Shown here: in pieces, positions 10,457-22,704 of the stretch
Layout: the number at the start of each line of letters is the position of its first letter
Position numbering within the stretch: position 1 is the stretch's first letter
DNA from: Adineta ricciae
Taxonomy: Eukaryota; Rotifera; Eurotatoria; Adinetida; Adinetidae
Direction of reading: 5' to 3'
Length of the DNA: 64,000 nt
NCBI GenBank assembly: GCA_905250025.1
Contig: CAJNOJ010000118.1
Span: 222,941-286,940 of the forward strand
Made by a program: the position numbers and the translations under genes
Notes under the pieces: model-generated
Databases searched by the model: none
Seen by the model: the letters and a program-made list of their open reading frames with translations, nothing else
What the model was told of the DNA's origin: nothing

Positions 10457-12651
10457 ATGACGACATCGTTGAGATACTTATGGACTCGATGGAGTACATC
10501 TCGCTTGATACCAGTAATCGTTGTATTCATCGCTTTCTTTCTGGACAGTATCCTAAGTACCTGTATCGGTAAGCATCTCTATTAACAATCTACTCATCCC
10601 TCTTTTTGTACTAACCGGAACACATCTGTGCGCTCTATGTAGCTTCAATTCTGCCCGAGATTCTCTATCGAATGGAACATCAATCTGCTGGATTTTTGTT
10701 GAATCAGTCGAAGTCGTTGGGAAATTCTTTCAGCGCTACTCGTCAGCGGTTGTCGTTACAGCTCTTGATCAGCACAACTGCGCAAATGAAGAAAATGAAA
10801 GACAGATATATCCAACATGATCTTTTGAAAGTAAAACAGAATTGAATATATAAACAATTTCATATTTGATTGATTTGCATTAATCAATTGGAAAACTTTG
10901 GTTTAGGACTCATATATGACTCGAAGTCATTTGCGCAAGTATCTTTATATGAAATTAAAAGAAGGATTAGAGCGTTTTCATATGTTTCATTCTAGTTTTT
11001 TTATCAATCCAATTGTTGGTATCGTTACAACACGGTCAGTTCCAATAGGTCTGATTGTATAATTTAATATTCTCGTCCCTTCAGAATAGGATATACATTA
11101 CCGATGTTTTTCGGTTTTGGTACTATGTTTGTATTGATTTTGAGTACGTAATCCAACTTCCAGCTTTCCCAATATATTTTTTTTTGTTCGTTTGTATTCA
11201 ACATTTGGATTCACAAGCACTTATTCAGCTGTCTGCATTGCACGGGTGATACAAAGTGTGGGTACTGCATTCTCGGCTGTAGCAGGTAGTGACGTTTTCA
11301 ATACTCGATACGATATTAATCGATGATTTCAATAGGGATCAGCATGTTGGCTGACCGGTTTTCAGACGATCACGCACGTGGCACAATGCTTGGACATGCT
11401 CTCAGTGGTGTCGGTGTAGGTTTAATGGGTACATAAGATTTCGCGAAATAGTTTTTGTTTACTCTAGTTTTATGGTAATGACTAGTGGGACCTATCTTTG
11501 GAGGTCTTACTTACTTCTACTTTGGTCAAACCGTTCCTTTTCTTATTCTTGCTAGACTCGCTCTGTTCGATGGCTGTAAGTACTTGCGCATTATTACTGA
11601 TGGCTTTCACTATTCATTTTGAAATTTAGTACTTCGCCTAAGTATAATTTTGGTAAAATCGAGTCTCAATTCGAAGACAACAACGGACGAGGGACCGATT
11701 TGTGGCTCGTCTATTCTAATATTTTTTCAAGATCGTTCCATGCTCATTATTCTGGGTAGATCTCACTTCTCTTTTATGTCAATGATATAGTATCAACCAA
11801 CTTTTAGGTGCACATATGATCGCGTTGTTTGGTGTGGCAGTTATTCAAACCACTTTGCCTATTTACATGATGACTATTAGTGTGGCGGCAACTCTCATTG
11901 AGCAAGGCAAAAGCAATCGTATCTCAGTCGATTATTTTTTTTTATACAAAATTCTTTTCATTTAGGCCTCATCGCTATACATTTGTATCGGAGTTATTGT
12001 CAGTTACAATATTTTCGATTGGATTTTGAAATATAAATGAGATGTATTCTCTCAACCTTCAAGATGGTTAGCTGGTCTCATAGGCATGTGTATCACGGGC
12101 CTTGCCTTCGTCGCTGTAAGTAGTGTACACGCACAAAGAAACCCCAATTGACCAGATATGATATTGTTAGATACCCCGGTGTTGTTTGTTAATAGCGCTT
12201 TCTATACCTTTGCTCTTTAATGGCTTTGGAATCGAAATGATTACATCGGCGATGATGCCGCTGATTGACCAAACTGTGGATCAGAACCAATCCACAGCCG
12301 ATTATGGCAGCGCTTATGCTCTGATTGAATCCGCCTACTGTCTTTCATTTATACTCGGTATTGTATAAATCCATAATCGTACATTTTATGTCGTCTAATC
12401 TTTTTTGTAATGCCAAACTTCCTAGGATCTCCATTTATGGGATACATAGTAAGCATCATTGGTTTTCAATGGATGATCATGGTAGTGGCGTCTATCTATC
12501 TGTTTTATGCGCCTCTACTTATATTTCTACGTCAATCTAAACATCCGGCGAACAAATTGTAAGCGAAAACATCAATGACCATGATTCTCTGTCTAATCGA
12601 AATAATCCGTTCTGTTTTAGCCTCTTATGGATCATGATCAATCAAGTTTGA
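10457..12651 (+). pseudogene. SLC18-like MFS transporter gene, probably damaged
   Basis: Many-exon major facilitator gene resembling the vesicular amine/acetylcholine transporters (SLC18), which exchange protons for cationic substrates. Exons include 10457..10568, 10643..10830, 10907..11034 and 11085..11143, then several short ones to 12651. Recognisable parts are TM1 VIVVFIAFFLDSILS, FFINPIVGIVTTRIGYTLPM, CIARVIQSVGTAFSAVAG, GPIFGGLTYFYFGQTVPFL, RWLAGLIGMCITG and SPFMGYIVSIIGFQW. Two faults suggest decay. No AG acceptor is available to keep the expected segment before CIARV at about 11206. An in-frame TGA at 12038..12040 interrupts the loop before RWLAG. Sequencing error or an unrecognised intron could also explain these. 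It lies between the two OYE genes on the same strand. Confidence 0.6.
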
Positions 12652-12834
12652 CAGCTTCGAACCAGAATAGTAATGTTACTCGATAAGATTATGGAAACAA
12701 TATGTTGTATATGTTAGTATTCTTAATGGATAAATTTGTTCTCACCTATTAACAAAGTTGTTCAAAGTCAATATCTCTGTACCTTTGAATTGATCAGTCC
12801 AAAATGACATAATTCTTAGTTCTAAGATAGACAC

Positions 12835-12905
12835 GTCTCAGTAGTCTAATGGGAAGATACACGATTGAAGCTCGTATGATCCAAGTTCGATTCTTGGCTG
12901 AGACA
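12835..12905 (+). tRNA. tRNA-like gene, anticodon position GAA (copy 2)
   Basis: Identical over all 71 nt to the element at 6498..6568, with the same cloverleaf, A box, B box and downstream T run. About 17 of 18 bases upstream and about 20 bases downstream are also shared; beyond that the flanks are only loosely similar. It lies in the same orientation, about 450 bp before the second OYE gene. Confidence 0.55.
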
Positions 12906-13357
12906 TTTAATTTTTTGGTTATTTCTACTAATTGCACTAGAGTAAGATGTACATTGCATCAGATCACATACCCTTCAATAATCGAATCACTTTCATGTAC
13001 ATCTATGTGCATTTTTATTGGGTATAAATTATCAGATGAAATCCATTTTTCCAACTTTACACTCGCGCCTCTGTATTCATTTGAAGATGAGTGTGATAAT
13101 TCAAAGGAATTAATATCTTAACTCATCTGGATGTGACAGTTCATGGTAGTGACAGAACGCAAGAATGCGACAGAAAGAAAGAAAAAACAACTTACAGCTT
13201 CTTTCACTACTACAGTAGTCAGTCACACGTGGTATACACTATGACGAAGCATCACGTATGATGACGGTGCATAAACCGTGAAAAGAAAAGAATCGAAACG
13301 GTATATATATCGGCAATAGTCAACCACAACTTTCTTCACTTGCTTATATAATACATC

Positions 13358-14577
13358 ATGGCATCGTTTGCGACACCTCTACGACTTGGACCTCTGCTTT
13401 TAAAAAATCGCGTCATCATGGCATCGCTAACTCGTGATAGAAATCGTGTTCCCGGTCCTCTTCAGGTCGAATACTATACTCAACGAGCTGGCGCCGGTCT
13501 CATTCTCACTGAAGGTACTTTCATCGAACCAATCGGAGCAGAATGGTCCAATGCACGTTAGTATTTACTTCACTTTCAGTTCTATTCATTTTTTTCTTAA
13601 ATTCAATTCTATTTGTGCAGCTGGTATCTATTCTGATGAACAAGTAGCTGGCTGGAAGAAAGTGGTGGATAGTGTTCATAATCACAATGGTCGAATCTTT
13701 CTTCAGCTGTGGCATATCGGACGCGTGGCTCATCCACTTCTGCAAGACGGTCGACCGAATGTTGCTCCATCAGCAATCGCTGCTAAGGGTGGAAAGTTTC
13801 GACAACTGGAAGGTACTCCTGGCTATGTGACACCAGTTGCTATTGAAGATCCTGAACATTATGTTGCATTATACAAACGAGCAGCTGAGCGTGCAAAAGA
13901 AGCTGGATTCGATGGTGTAGAATTACACGCGTATGAAACCTTTATTCATTAGCTCCTTTTGAAGTCTTTTCCTTTTGAATATTAGTGCCAATGGTTACTT
14001 ACCACATCAATTCATAGATAATACATCAAATCAACGGACTGATCAATGGGGAGGTTCGGCTGAGAATCGATGTCGTTTTCCGTTACGAATCATTGACGAA
14101 ATATCTTCTGTCTATGGAAATGATCGTGTTGGGATTAAATTAGGACCGGGTGGTGGTTATAACGATATGGGCATGACAGAGAAGGACACTGTCGAAACTT
14201 ATGGGTATCTCATAAAAGAACTCAACGCTCGTCGTATTGCTTATATTCAGATAGCACGCTACTGGGCTTTGGGAGATCCCGTTAAGCGTGGAACACCCAT
14301 TGATATATTTCAATGGCGAGGCTTGATTGATTCGAGTCATACGAAATTTTTTGTAAATACCGAATACAACAGCGAGGATGGTACAAAAGCATTACAAGAC
14401 GGGTCAGCTGATGCTATTGTGTTTGGAAGATTTTATATTTCAAATCCTGATCTTGCTGAACGGTTAATTAATAATCAGGAATTGAATACGAACTTTAACA
14501 TGAAGGGATTCTATGGTGGTAGTGCAGAAGGATATACTGATTATCCAACATATGAACAACAACACAAAGCACAATAA
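13358..14577 (+). CDS. Old Yellow Enzyme family FMN ene-reductase (copy 2)
   Basis: Paralogue of the gene at 8840..10066 with the same exon plan: 13358..13556, 13621..13930 and 13986..14577, giving 366 aa. Family motifs are kept: LGPLLLKNRVIMASLTRDRN, LQLWHIGR, HAANGYLPHQF, QRTDQWGGSAENR and ADAIVFGRFYISNPDL. HAANGY is closer to the canonical H.ANGY than copy 1's HNANGY. Exon 1, intron 1 and most of exon 2 are nearly identical to copy 1, while exon 3 and intron 2 are clearly diverged. That mosaic suggests gene conversion of the 5' part. Both genes probably encode active enzymes with somewhat different substrate pockets. Confidence 0.9.
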
Positions 14578-15210
14578 AACAGTCACTTGTCAAAAAAAAG
14601 GAAGAGATAACTACGTATTTCGAAGTAGAATAATCTTAAGATTATTATTTCATAGAAAATGGAATTTGATATTTTTTTGTGTTGTGATATATTTCATAAT
14701 GTGCAGCAAATAGACAAATATATAAAGAGAAACCTGACTTTTTCTTTAACAACACTGCTCGAATCAGTGAAATATTTGCAGAATTTATTTATTGTTATCT
14801 CTTCTGAGCAACAAGAGCAAATAAAAGTATTTCCAAATACATATTCATGATGGGCTGTTCTGATATTACTGTTTTCATGCATTCAATAAATTCCGACGAG
14901 TAGCGCTAGAGCGATGATTTCCGTCGAATTCATTTGTATTCTTGTTGAACTTCTAGTAACTTGAACTGATTCGTCATTCGCACTTAATTGCTTGATGTCC
15001 ACGGCTTATTTAATGAAATAAAATATTCCAATGTTTTACTTCTGCTTTACTATGTGAGTTTGAAGAAAACAATCCAACACTACGTGTTAAACTATCATAT
15101 GGGCTATATCATGAATTCATATAGATAAATATATGTGACGCGCGCTTAGATATTTTCTAACCGTTTATTGTAAAAAAACGGTGTTGTGAAGTTAACAGAA
15201 GTAATTATAG
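14578..15210. other. Intergenic, no gene seen
   Basis: AT-rich spacer with only short chance reading frames in both directions; nothing recognised. Confidence 0.5.
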
Positions 15211-17407
15211 ATGAGATCAACGGGTATTCTCTTGACACAATTGGTGATTAATCTCATTATAACTCATAATATAGGTAAAGGTCTGTTTAATATCCTTTTT
15301 TTGTTTGTCATACTTGATCTTGTTTGATATCTGCTCTTGAAATATGAATTATGTCCATACCATGTACGTTTGATACTGAATGAAATTTCGGGATAATCTA
15401 TGAATGTACGCATATGTATCCGATGATGTCCTTGAAATTGTACTTATTGAGGCGATGATGACTTATTTTGATTGTTATTTTCCAATAGAATCTGTTGATG
15501 TGTGTTCTAATATCAATAGTAGTCGGTCGCTGTGGTTGATTACATTTGGAAATGGTTCAGAGAAGCTTTCTGACAGTGTACCCTCCACTTTCAATTTCAA
15601 AACGACATACGAACAAACGAGAAACGTCAAAAATATAGATGTTGGGCAGTTTATTTTGATAAATACAGTACCGAGCGCTTCCTATACTAGTTGGCATGTT
15701 GGAGCGAAGGACCATACATTAAATGATAGTAACGGGTACATGATGGTAGTCAATGTGGCTTCCTCTGGACCCACCAAGCTACTTGAGATCACTGTGGATC
15801 ACCTCTGTATGGGATTGCAATACGAATTTTCCGCTTATTTGGCAAATGTAAATAAGCAGGGAGCAAAACAAGAGAGGCCAAATGTTTGGTTCGAAGCACA
15901 TGCAGCAACAGCCAATCAGACAATACTTAATAAATCATCGACTGGCGATTTGCCTGAACTGGCGAATTTTACGTGGTCAAAACACACACTTCTGTTTAAA
16001 ACGAATACCAGTTCAGTGATTTTGTCAATGATTCCATATGATCATGGTAGTGATGGGAGGAACCTAGCTATTGATGACATAGAATTACGCGTTTGTTCAA
16101 ATATATCATCCGAATTTGTTCCATTAGGTGAGTGGCGTTTTTTTAATCTTTCATATCTTTGAATATGTAGAAGAAAAAAGAAGCACAAAGATTACAGTCA
16201 TTTCGGGAGTATTTTAATGTTCCTATTCATTTACTGACAAATACATATTTCCGTATGTTAACATAGAAAAAGAGCTAACTACAACAGAACGTCAAGCATC
16301 GTCTACGACAACACAACAGACAAGGACATCTCAACATGATACAACAATAAATAGCCGTACGTAAATTTTTACTGATACGTATAATATTCACTGTTTACAC
16401 CTTTGCAGAAGAAAGTTCAACAATTACCATATCGACAGAGGCGTCAACTACGCAAGGTATGCGATTAGGAAAATATTATAATAAATTAACCGTCATTTTT
16501 TTAAAGGTATAGTCTTTCATTTTAAATACAACTTCGATCGTTCAGTCGACCGATAACTATCTATTTTTTTTTCAAAAGCGCCGATTTCAACAACGCCCCC
16601 AACAACAATGACTCCAGGTTAGTTAACCGACAGTGTATATCTGAATTATCAATTCATTATTTACTTGAGGAAAAGATTCCAAATCAATATTTGTTCCTGA
16701 GCACTGTGGTGATCTGTCGCATATCGGATCGAATTGCGATAAACAGAATAGTCCATGTGACATGAGAGAGCCATGTCAAAATAACAGTACATGTGTGAAC
16801 AATAACACCGCACTGCATGGATACATTTGTTTATGCCCACCTAATATTACTGGTGTGCATTGTGAACATGATCATCGATTCTGTATGTCGCATATTTGTC
16901 TAAATAATGGTAAATACTTTGCAATATAAAAATATGGTAGAACTATACTCTATTTTCTCGTTCATAGGTGTGTGCAATGAAACATCACGGACATGTGTGT
17001 GTTCCGATGGGTGGAGAGGTGCACATTGTGAATGGCTAATCAATCTTTGCGAAAAAGATAGAATAACATGTTCGAAGAATGGTGTTTGCCGACCATTGCT
17101 AGTTAATTACACATGCGAATGTTTCAGTAGTTATTCTGGTCGACATTGTGAACTCATGGTAACGAAAATTCGTATTTTAAAAATTGTTAGCAAATCAGTT
17201 TCATTCGTTGCCATTCTTATTCTTGTAATTTTCATTCTGTTTATCATTATCATGGATGTCTTGAAATATTGTTTTGGTATGGATCTAACGCGTGAAGAAT
17301 TACAACGGTATCGACGTGAAAAACAAGCAAGAAAACAAAAGCGGCCCGTTGTTCAACGATTTACTTATGTGGACAAACCGACAGCGATGAAAGACACATC
17401 AGTTTAA
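15211..17407 (+). CDS. Type I membrane protein: jelly-roll domain, mucin linker, EGF repeats
   Basis: Predicted cell-surface protein of 517 aa from seven exons: 15211..15274, 15489..16127, 16267..16356, 16409..16456, 16579..16617, 16676..16909, 16968..17407. Exon 1 encodes a signal peptide (MRSTGILLTQLVINLIITHN). Exon 2 encodes a beta-rich, galactose-binding/MAM-like domain ending in LAIDDIELRVC. Three tiny exons encode a Thr/Ser-rich mucin-type linker. Exons 6-7 hold EGF-like modules (CQNNSTCVNNN, CVCSDGWRGAHCEW, CECFSSYSGRHCE), then a transmembrane helix (VAILILVIFILFIII) and a basic tail (RYRREKQARKQKR). All six introns are phase 1, which allows modules to be shuffled. A decayed relative of its 3' end lies at 4085..4480. 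Role: adhesion or recognition, by inference. Confidence 0.75.
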
Positions 17408-17649
17408 TCTACAAATATCGATGGAAAAGACTGTACGAGAAGATGAGCGAGGACATTACAGATATTGAGACATCTGACTAGATTCATACACTGCTTTGTT
17501 TGTTATTTACCGAACAATAAGAATCTTATCAATTCGCTTTTATGCTACCCTCTAATTTCTTTATTCAGTAATTTGAAAAGCCATGCGCATGTTTTTTCTC
17601 AATCAATCTTCCCACACAATTCTTCACAGTATAAAGCATCGTTGTTCGT

Positions 17650-19142
17650 TCAAATACTACGACATAACGTTAATTGTCGAGGATTGCTTTGTAGTGCATT
17701 GAAACAACTGTCACCACCAATACTGGGTGCGTCAACAAAAGGTCCTGCTATGTTACACGTGATATTGAATCCGTAACATTGATACGTATCTGCTGTTGTG
17801 ATACAACAGTTGTCTGATATTGTATTTCGATAGTTTTTCCCGATGAATAGGGAACTAATACAATCTAAAATAGCGTTTGTTGCTAAAGTGTAACCAGCTG
17901 CACAATTGCCTGCTGATCCATCGAGGTGATAGCAGTTGTTATTCCATGAAACTTCATAACTTTGACAAGTAGCAACCATCGGTGTTGTTGTTGTACATAC
18001 TGAGTCAACGAGAAGTTTTATTACGAATTCTCGAAAATAAAGACAACTCACGCGTTGCCGCAGTTATGCTGCAGGTGCTTGCTGATGGTATATAACGTGA
18101 ATCGACGGTTGTGGTAGCTAGAAAGATTAGTTTTCAGATTTGACCGGTCGAATATGAAGTGGAGAAGTGCTCAGGTCTCTTTCTCACGCAATTTTATACG
18201 CTTTACTGACGTTTAAGTAAACACTTTCGAATTTATAACTATAAAAATGTTAGGAAGGGTTTTTCACAGCTTGCATATATCTGCAAAATCGAACTAAAAC
18301 TGTTACGCTCATTGTTCAGTTTGATACGTACTGGTTGTAGTAGTTGAAGATGTGGTCGTCGATGTTGTTATTGGTTCTGTTTATACAAAAAAAATTAATA
18401 AATTTGAAAATGATCGAATAATCTTATATTTAAGAGGCAAATAATGACAGTAACTTTTCAAATCTATATACTAATATATGTTAATCATTGTTTTCTTATT
18501 TCGTCTTTCACAACTCAACTTACGCATGATATACCCATTTCCGTTCGTATATATACAAAAAAGAAGTGTGTGAATGATATCCTTCACAAATAGAAGAATT
18601 ATAAACACAGACCTACTCATTTTTAACATAGTCAAGCACCAAATCTAAATGGGCTGAACTGCACGAGATCGAGTCCAACTCAGATCCTGTAGATCAGTTA
18701 AAAATAATCGAGAATAGCAAATCACCCTTTGTCCACTGATATTCTCTGCTATGAAGAATCAAGCCGTGTGAAAAACTTTTGTTTCATTTACGTCAAATTT
18801 ATTATGTTCTTACTTACCAGGCGGTGCTCGTGTTCCATATATCACTATCATCGTAGTAGTTTCTACAGTAACCTTCAAACTTTTGTTTTGGTTTATTGAA
18901 TTATCAAATAATTGACAACTCGAATTCATCTGACGAAAACTAGCAGCCTTGCATTGAGCTTGTCCTAAACAATTCATTTGGCATTGACGAATATTCGAGA
19001 CAGTAACAATAGCATATGGTGAACAAGTTGTTGTAGCACATCGAAACTGCGACTGATTTACAATAGACATTCGAAAGGATCTTACATACTGTGCCACTGA
19101 TTGTTGAAGAATAGTAAGTAAAAGTATTTTTATCCACGTCAT
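17650..19142 (-). CDS. Secreted PAN/apple-like, Thr-rich, Cys-rich protein
   Basis: Predicted secreted protein of 261 aa in four exons: 19142..18818, 18376..18332, 18117..18052, 17999..17650, all joined in phase 1. A signal peptide (MTWIKILLLTILQQSVAQ) is followed by a PAN/apple-like module with C..Q...C..C..A.F......CQLF spacing. Next come a Thr/Ser-rich linker from two mini-exons and a C-terminal Cys-rich domain containing SYEVSWNNNCYHLDG and GKNYRNTISDNCC. That last domain is a pattern I associate with bdelloid secreted proteins; its fold is unknown to me. The gene converges with the EGF protein gene (240 bp between stop codons). Function is probably extracellular binding, by inference. 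Confidence 0.7.
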
Positions 19143-20522
19143 AACTAATAGACGACAGTCTGGTTGATGGAATCGTTTCTATTTATTCTTCTTTTATATA
19201 AATTATTCGATATATACCTTTTTTTACTCGATGGTCACATGAAACAAAATATAATAGTACTTTTCCTCTCAAATACTTTGAAAGAATTCAACTATGAAAA
19301 AAAAATTGTTTCTTAATTCTAATTATAAAAACAAAAAAACTAAGTTGCCTGCTATTCCATATAAATTCTGTTGAATCGAGCACAAGTAAAGGACACTCCT
19401 TTTGAGAAAAACCTAGTTAAGAAGTCTCAGGTATTATGCAATGTCTAAATTATGTATTGTCATATAGTATTGGTGGAATGAAATAATGAGAAAATGTTTT
19501 CTCTGGTTCATATTATAAAATAATCAATATGAGAACCATTACTATTACAATTGAAATTACTCGCTTGAATACAAAGGAAACAATTCCTTTGATGCTCATG
19601 ACTTTGTTCAAATGTCTAAAAGGGAAATCGATATGAGACAAAAGCTTCAACATATGACTATTACTTTTATATTCATCACTGTTTGCTGTTGTGAATTATA
19701 TTATCGATGATATAGTTTCACATGAAAAGAAAAAAACAAACTGTTTTCTGTCTTGAACAAAGACATTAGTAGGATGATATTTGATTTTTCGAAGAACAAT
19801 GCAAGCTTGATAAGAAAACAAAAAATATTTTTGAAATCAATCGTCCACGCCATGCACTTATCTCAACGGTTGAAGTCAAATTATGAAGAGCGCAGTTAAA
19901 CATATCATGCTTTCATTCGTTGACTGTATTTGAAAAAAAAAATTGCTTATAACTCTTTGCGAACGAGTTTTACGGCCGGATATTCATATGAGTACAAATA
20001 TATATTCTGATGATTCTTGAAGGTGAGTATGGCTTTTGGATATAGATCATTTTTGTTTGTGCAAATAAATTCAAACGGAAGCTCTACATTATTTTGTGCA
20101 TTACCAATGTGAGTAAATAATCGAGAGTGACGCACATGTTTATGCCAATGAAATCATGATAAAGAGTACTGTCTTCGCCCTACTTGACGAAGAAAAAATA
20201 TTTTTTCAACAGTGTCGTATTACTTCTCTACCAAGAAAATCTCGTTTTTTCTCTTTCTCTCAATCAGTAACCTTCGACATTGACAAAGCCTTGTGACGCA
20301 CAAAAGAAGAAAAACAGAGTAATGTGCACAACGAATGAAAAAAAATCTATATAAATAAGAAAGCAAATATCGCAGTAGATAGATATGACATTTGACGGGC
20401 GTCATTTCATATTTACCTATAGAAATACAAGAGCTTGTTTGGGTTGAATACTCTATTTTACAAAAAAAGTGACCTATTAATAATGCTTTTTTTCCTCTAA
20501 GATTAGCATTTGACTAGAGACA
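19143..20522. other. Long AT-rich intergenic region
   Basis: About 1.4 kb with no supported gene. Frames of about 60 codons at 19947..20135 and 20220..20405 (both minus) have no recognisable domain. The last 120 bp precede the arrestin-like gene and probably hold its promoter. Confidence 0.45.
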
Positions 20523-21581
20523 ATGGGTTCTAATCACAGTGTTCAAATTAACATTCATCTCGATCGCGCAAATTCATTCTATTTCGCCGGTGAAACAGTT
20601 TCCGGAACAATCAATGTTCGTATCAGTGCAGGACAAATCAAACTTGATGAAATTCTTCTACTATTAGCAGGTGAAAGTGGTTATACAACAACTCATACCG
20701 TAACTGACTCGAATGGTTCGACATCGGTAGTAATCAATTATCTTACAAAGTCATTTTTGAAAACAACAACTATCATAGAAAGTCCTTCTTCAGAGCAAAA
20801 AAAATTGATCTATAATCCAGGAAGCTATTCATGGCATTTTGATATTCCGCTGCCTTCGCAATTGCCACCTTCACTTAATCAACCTCAAAGTTATCCTCAT
20901 GTTCGATATTACTTGAAGTTAGTGATGGATAAACCATGGTACAAGCGAAATGCTACCGAAATTCTCTATTTGACAGTATTTCCACGCATGGATCTATTAC
21001 ACGATGCGCACCTGCTTACTCCAACTTTATTTAGCAATCATAATCGAAATGACGTCACTCTCAAAGGAACCATACACAAACTTGCTTATCTACCAGGTGA
21101 GATAATTACGGGAACACTAGAAATCATCAATCCTCGACGAAGTGTATTGAAACAGATCAAATTATTATTAATTCAACATTACAAAATTGAATGTAACACG
21201 AAGCAAGAAAAATTAGTCGACATCATTCTACCAATAGTAGATCACCGAAATGATGAGTATATCATGGACAAGTTCTCCTTGACTGTACCATCCATTCCAT
21301 TACCTCCATCTTATGATTTCCATGATGGTTACGATCACAAAACACATGTTAATATTCATTACAATCTTGAATTTCAAGTGAAAATCGAAGGAATGTTTAC
21401 TAATTTTGATATTCCAGTACCGATTACAATAGCAAGCATATCTGACATGAATTCGAATAACTACGAACCACATCAAAATATCAACTTTTCACAAAATTCA
21501 TTATCGTATTATCCTGAAATAGACATTGACGATAAGACAAATCCTCCACCAAGCTATAATTCTATCGCATTCCATGATTAA
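20523..21581 (+). CDS. Alpha-arrestin (ARRDC-like) protein
   Basis: Single-exon protein of 352 aa. The N-terminal arrestin lobe (residues about 6-155) opens with INIHLDRANSFYFAGETVSG, the usual first strands with the Y..GE.V.G motif. The C-terminal lobe begins near residue 180 with TLKGTIHKLAYLPGEIITGT. Both lobes match the two-lobed arrestin fold. The tail ends NPPPSYNSI, a PPxY motif that in alpha-arrestins recruits WW domains of NEDD4-type ubiquitin ligases. Likely role: adaptor for ubiquitination and endocytosis of membrane receptors, in the cytosol at membranes. Only one clear PPxY is visible, whereas vertebrate ARRDC proteins usually have two. Confidence 0.85.
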   Translation: MGSNHSVQINIHLDRANSFYFAGETVSGTINVRISAGQIKLDEILLLLAGESGYTTTHTVTDSNGSTSVVINYLTKSFLKTTTIIESPSSEQKKLIYNPGSYSWHFDIPLPSQLPPSLNQPQSYPHVRYYLKLVMDKPWYKRNATEILYLTVFPRMDLLHDAHLLTPTLFSNHNRNDVTLKGTIHKLAYLPGEIITGTLEIINPRRSVLKQIKLLLIQHYKIECNTKQEKLVDIILPIVDHRNDEYIMDKFSLTVPSIPLPPSYDFHDGYDHKTHVNIHYNLEFQVKIEGMFTNFDIPVPITIASISDMNSNNYEPHQNINFSQNSLSYYPEIDIDDKTNPPPSYNSIAFHD

Positions 21582-21639
21582 TCTCATAAACTCGTTAAAT
21601 ACGTAAGACTAAAAGATGAGTAAACTAACAGAACAAAGC

Positions 21640-22215
21640 AAACATCTCATATCGCTAAAATAACTAACTCCAATGCTCCAAGGCAGACCAACGGTATATG
21701 CAGCATACATGATGATCGATGGCAGATCTAATACCCGACAAATAGCTGAGATTGGTAATGATTGTATTGCCAATTTTCTCTAATTTCTTCAGTCTACTCT
21801 ATAGTGAACTTGATAGCGATACGGTATAGAACATGGGTAAGAAGTAATTAGACTGAATATAACAATGACTACTACAGGCATAACATAATGAATTATACTA
21901 TCCGATAAAGAAATGGTTCGATTTGTTGAGATGCATCCGTACCGATTACACAATCTATAGATGTACTCGAAGCCAGCACGAGAGGAATGTGGTGTAAAGA
22001 CGAATGCAGCAAAATAGAAGAATCTACCAATCAATGCAGGATAATTCGTTTTCCTCTGCTTGCGAATATATTCGAATGGAAAATAAGAATATCTCGTTCA
22101 ATCGATGTCCAGGCCATCAAGACAAAGATTGATATAAAACAAACTGAACTTACATACAACCATATCAAACAGATTGTGTACGATTTCGAGAGAGTACTTC
22201 CTTTAAAGTAGAGAC
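21640..22215 (-). pseudogene. Rhodopsin-like GPCR pseudogene
   Basis: Minus-strand remains of a receptor closely related to the intact GPCR at 55151..56200. In order: SSVCFISIFVLMAWTSIERD and ILIFHSKIFA (TM3 and ICL2), RLCNRYGCISTNRTISLSDS (compare RLCNRYSCITRLHWVSLWDS), a TM5 segment, and LPISAICRVLDLPSIIMYAA (compare LPISFVYVVIGLPPMSLYAA). Several stops and frame changes separate the pieces, and the 5' TM1-2 and TM7 are missing. Confidence 0.7.
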
Positions 22216-22704
22216 AGGTGCACCATGCAGTATCATACAGTTAATTCTTAAATAAACTTGCCAGGGCATGATTTCTAATAAAAATTTAATGTTCTTTTTT
22301 CGTCGTTCAACAAGAAATAATTGACATAGTCATGTGCTGCTCAAAATAATCTCTTGCCATCGTTTCTCAATGATATGACGCAAAGAGAATATGTTCAGCA
22401 AAAAAGTAGCTAAAGGCGATTGTGGCCTTTCTCTAAGTGTATTTCGACAATTATTATTTGAGCAAATTCAAACTATTTGACATGATTGAGAAAATATCTC
22501 AGAAACAACGATCAATATTAGTTGAACAGAATGACTAAAGCATAATTCATAGATCTGTTTTCTCACGTCATTCACCATCTCGATTGAGTAACTTTTACTC
22601 ACTCAATGATTTTGAAACGTTTGTCTTGCGTAATGACAAATCCATGTGTATATAGCAATGATAGCGATTGACTTTGTCTCATTATTCGACAAATCACTTT
22701 ACAT
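22216..22704. other. Intergenic, no gene seen
   Basis: AT-rich spacer between the GPCR pseudogene and the small frame-interrupted gene; nothing recognised. Confidence 0.45.
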
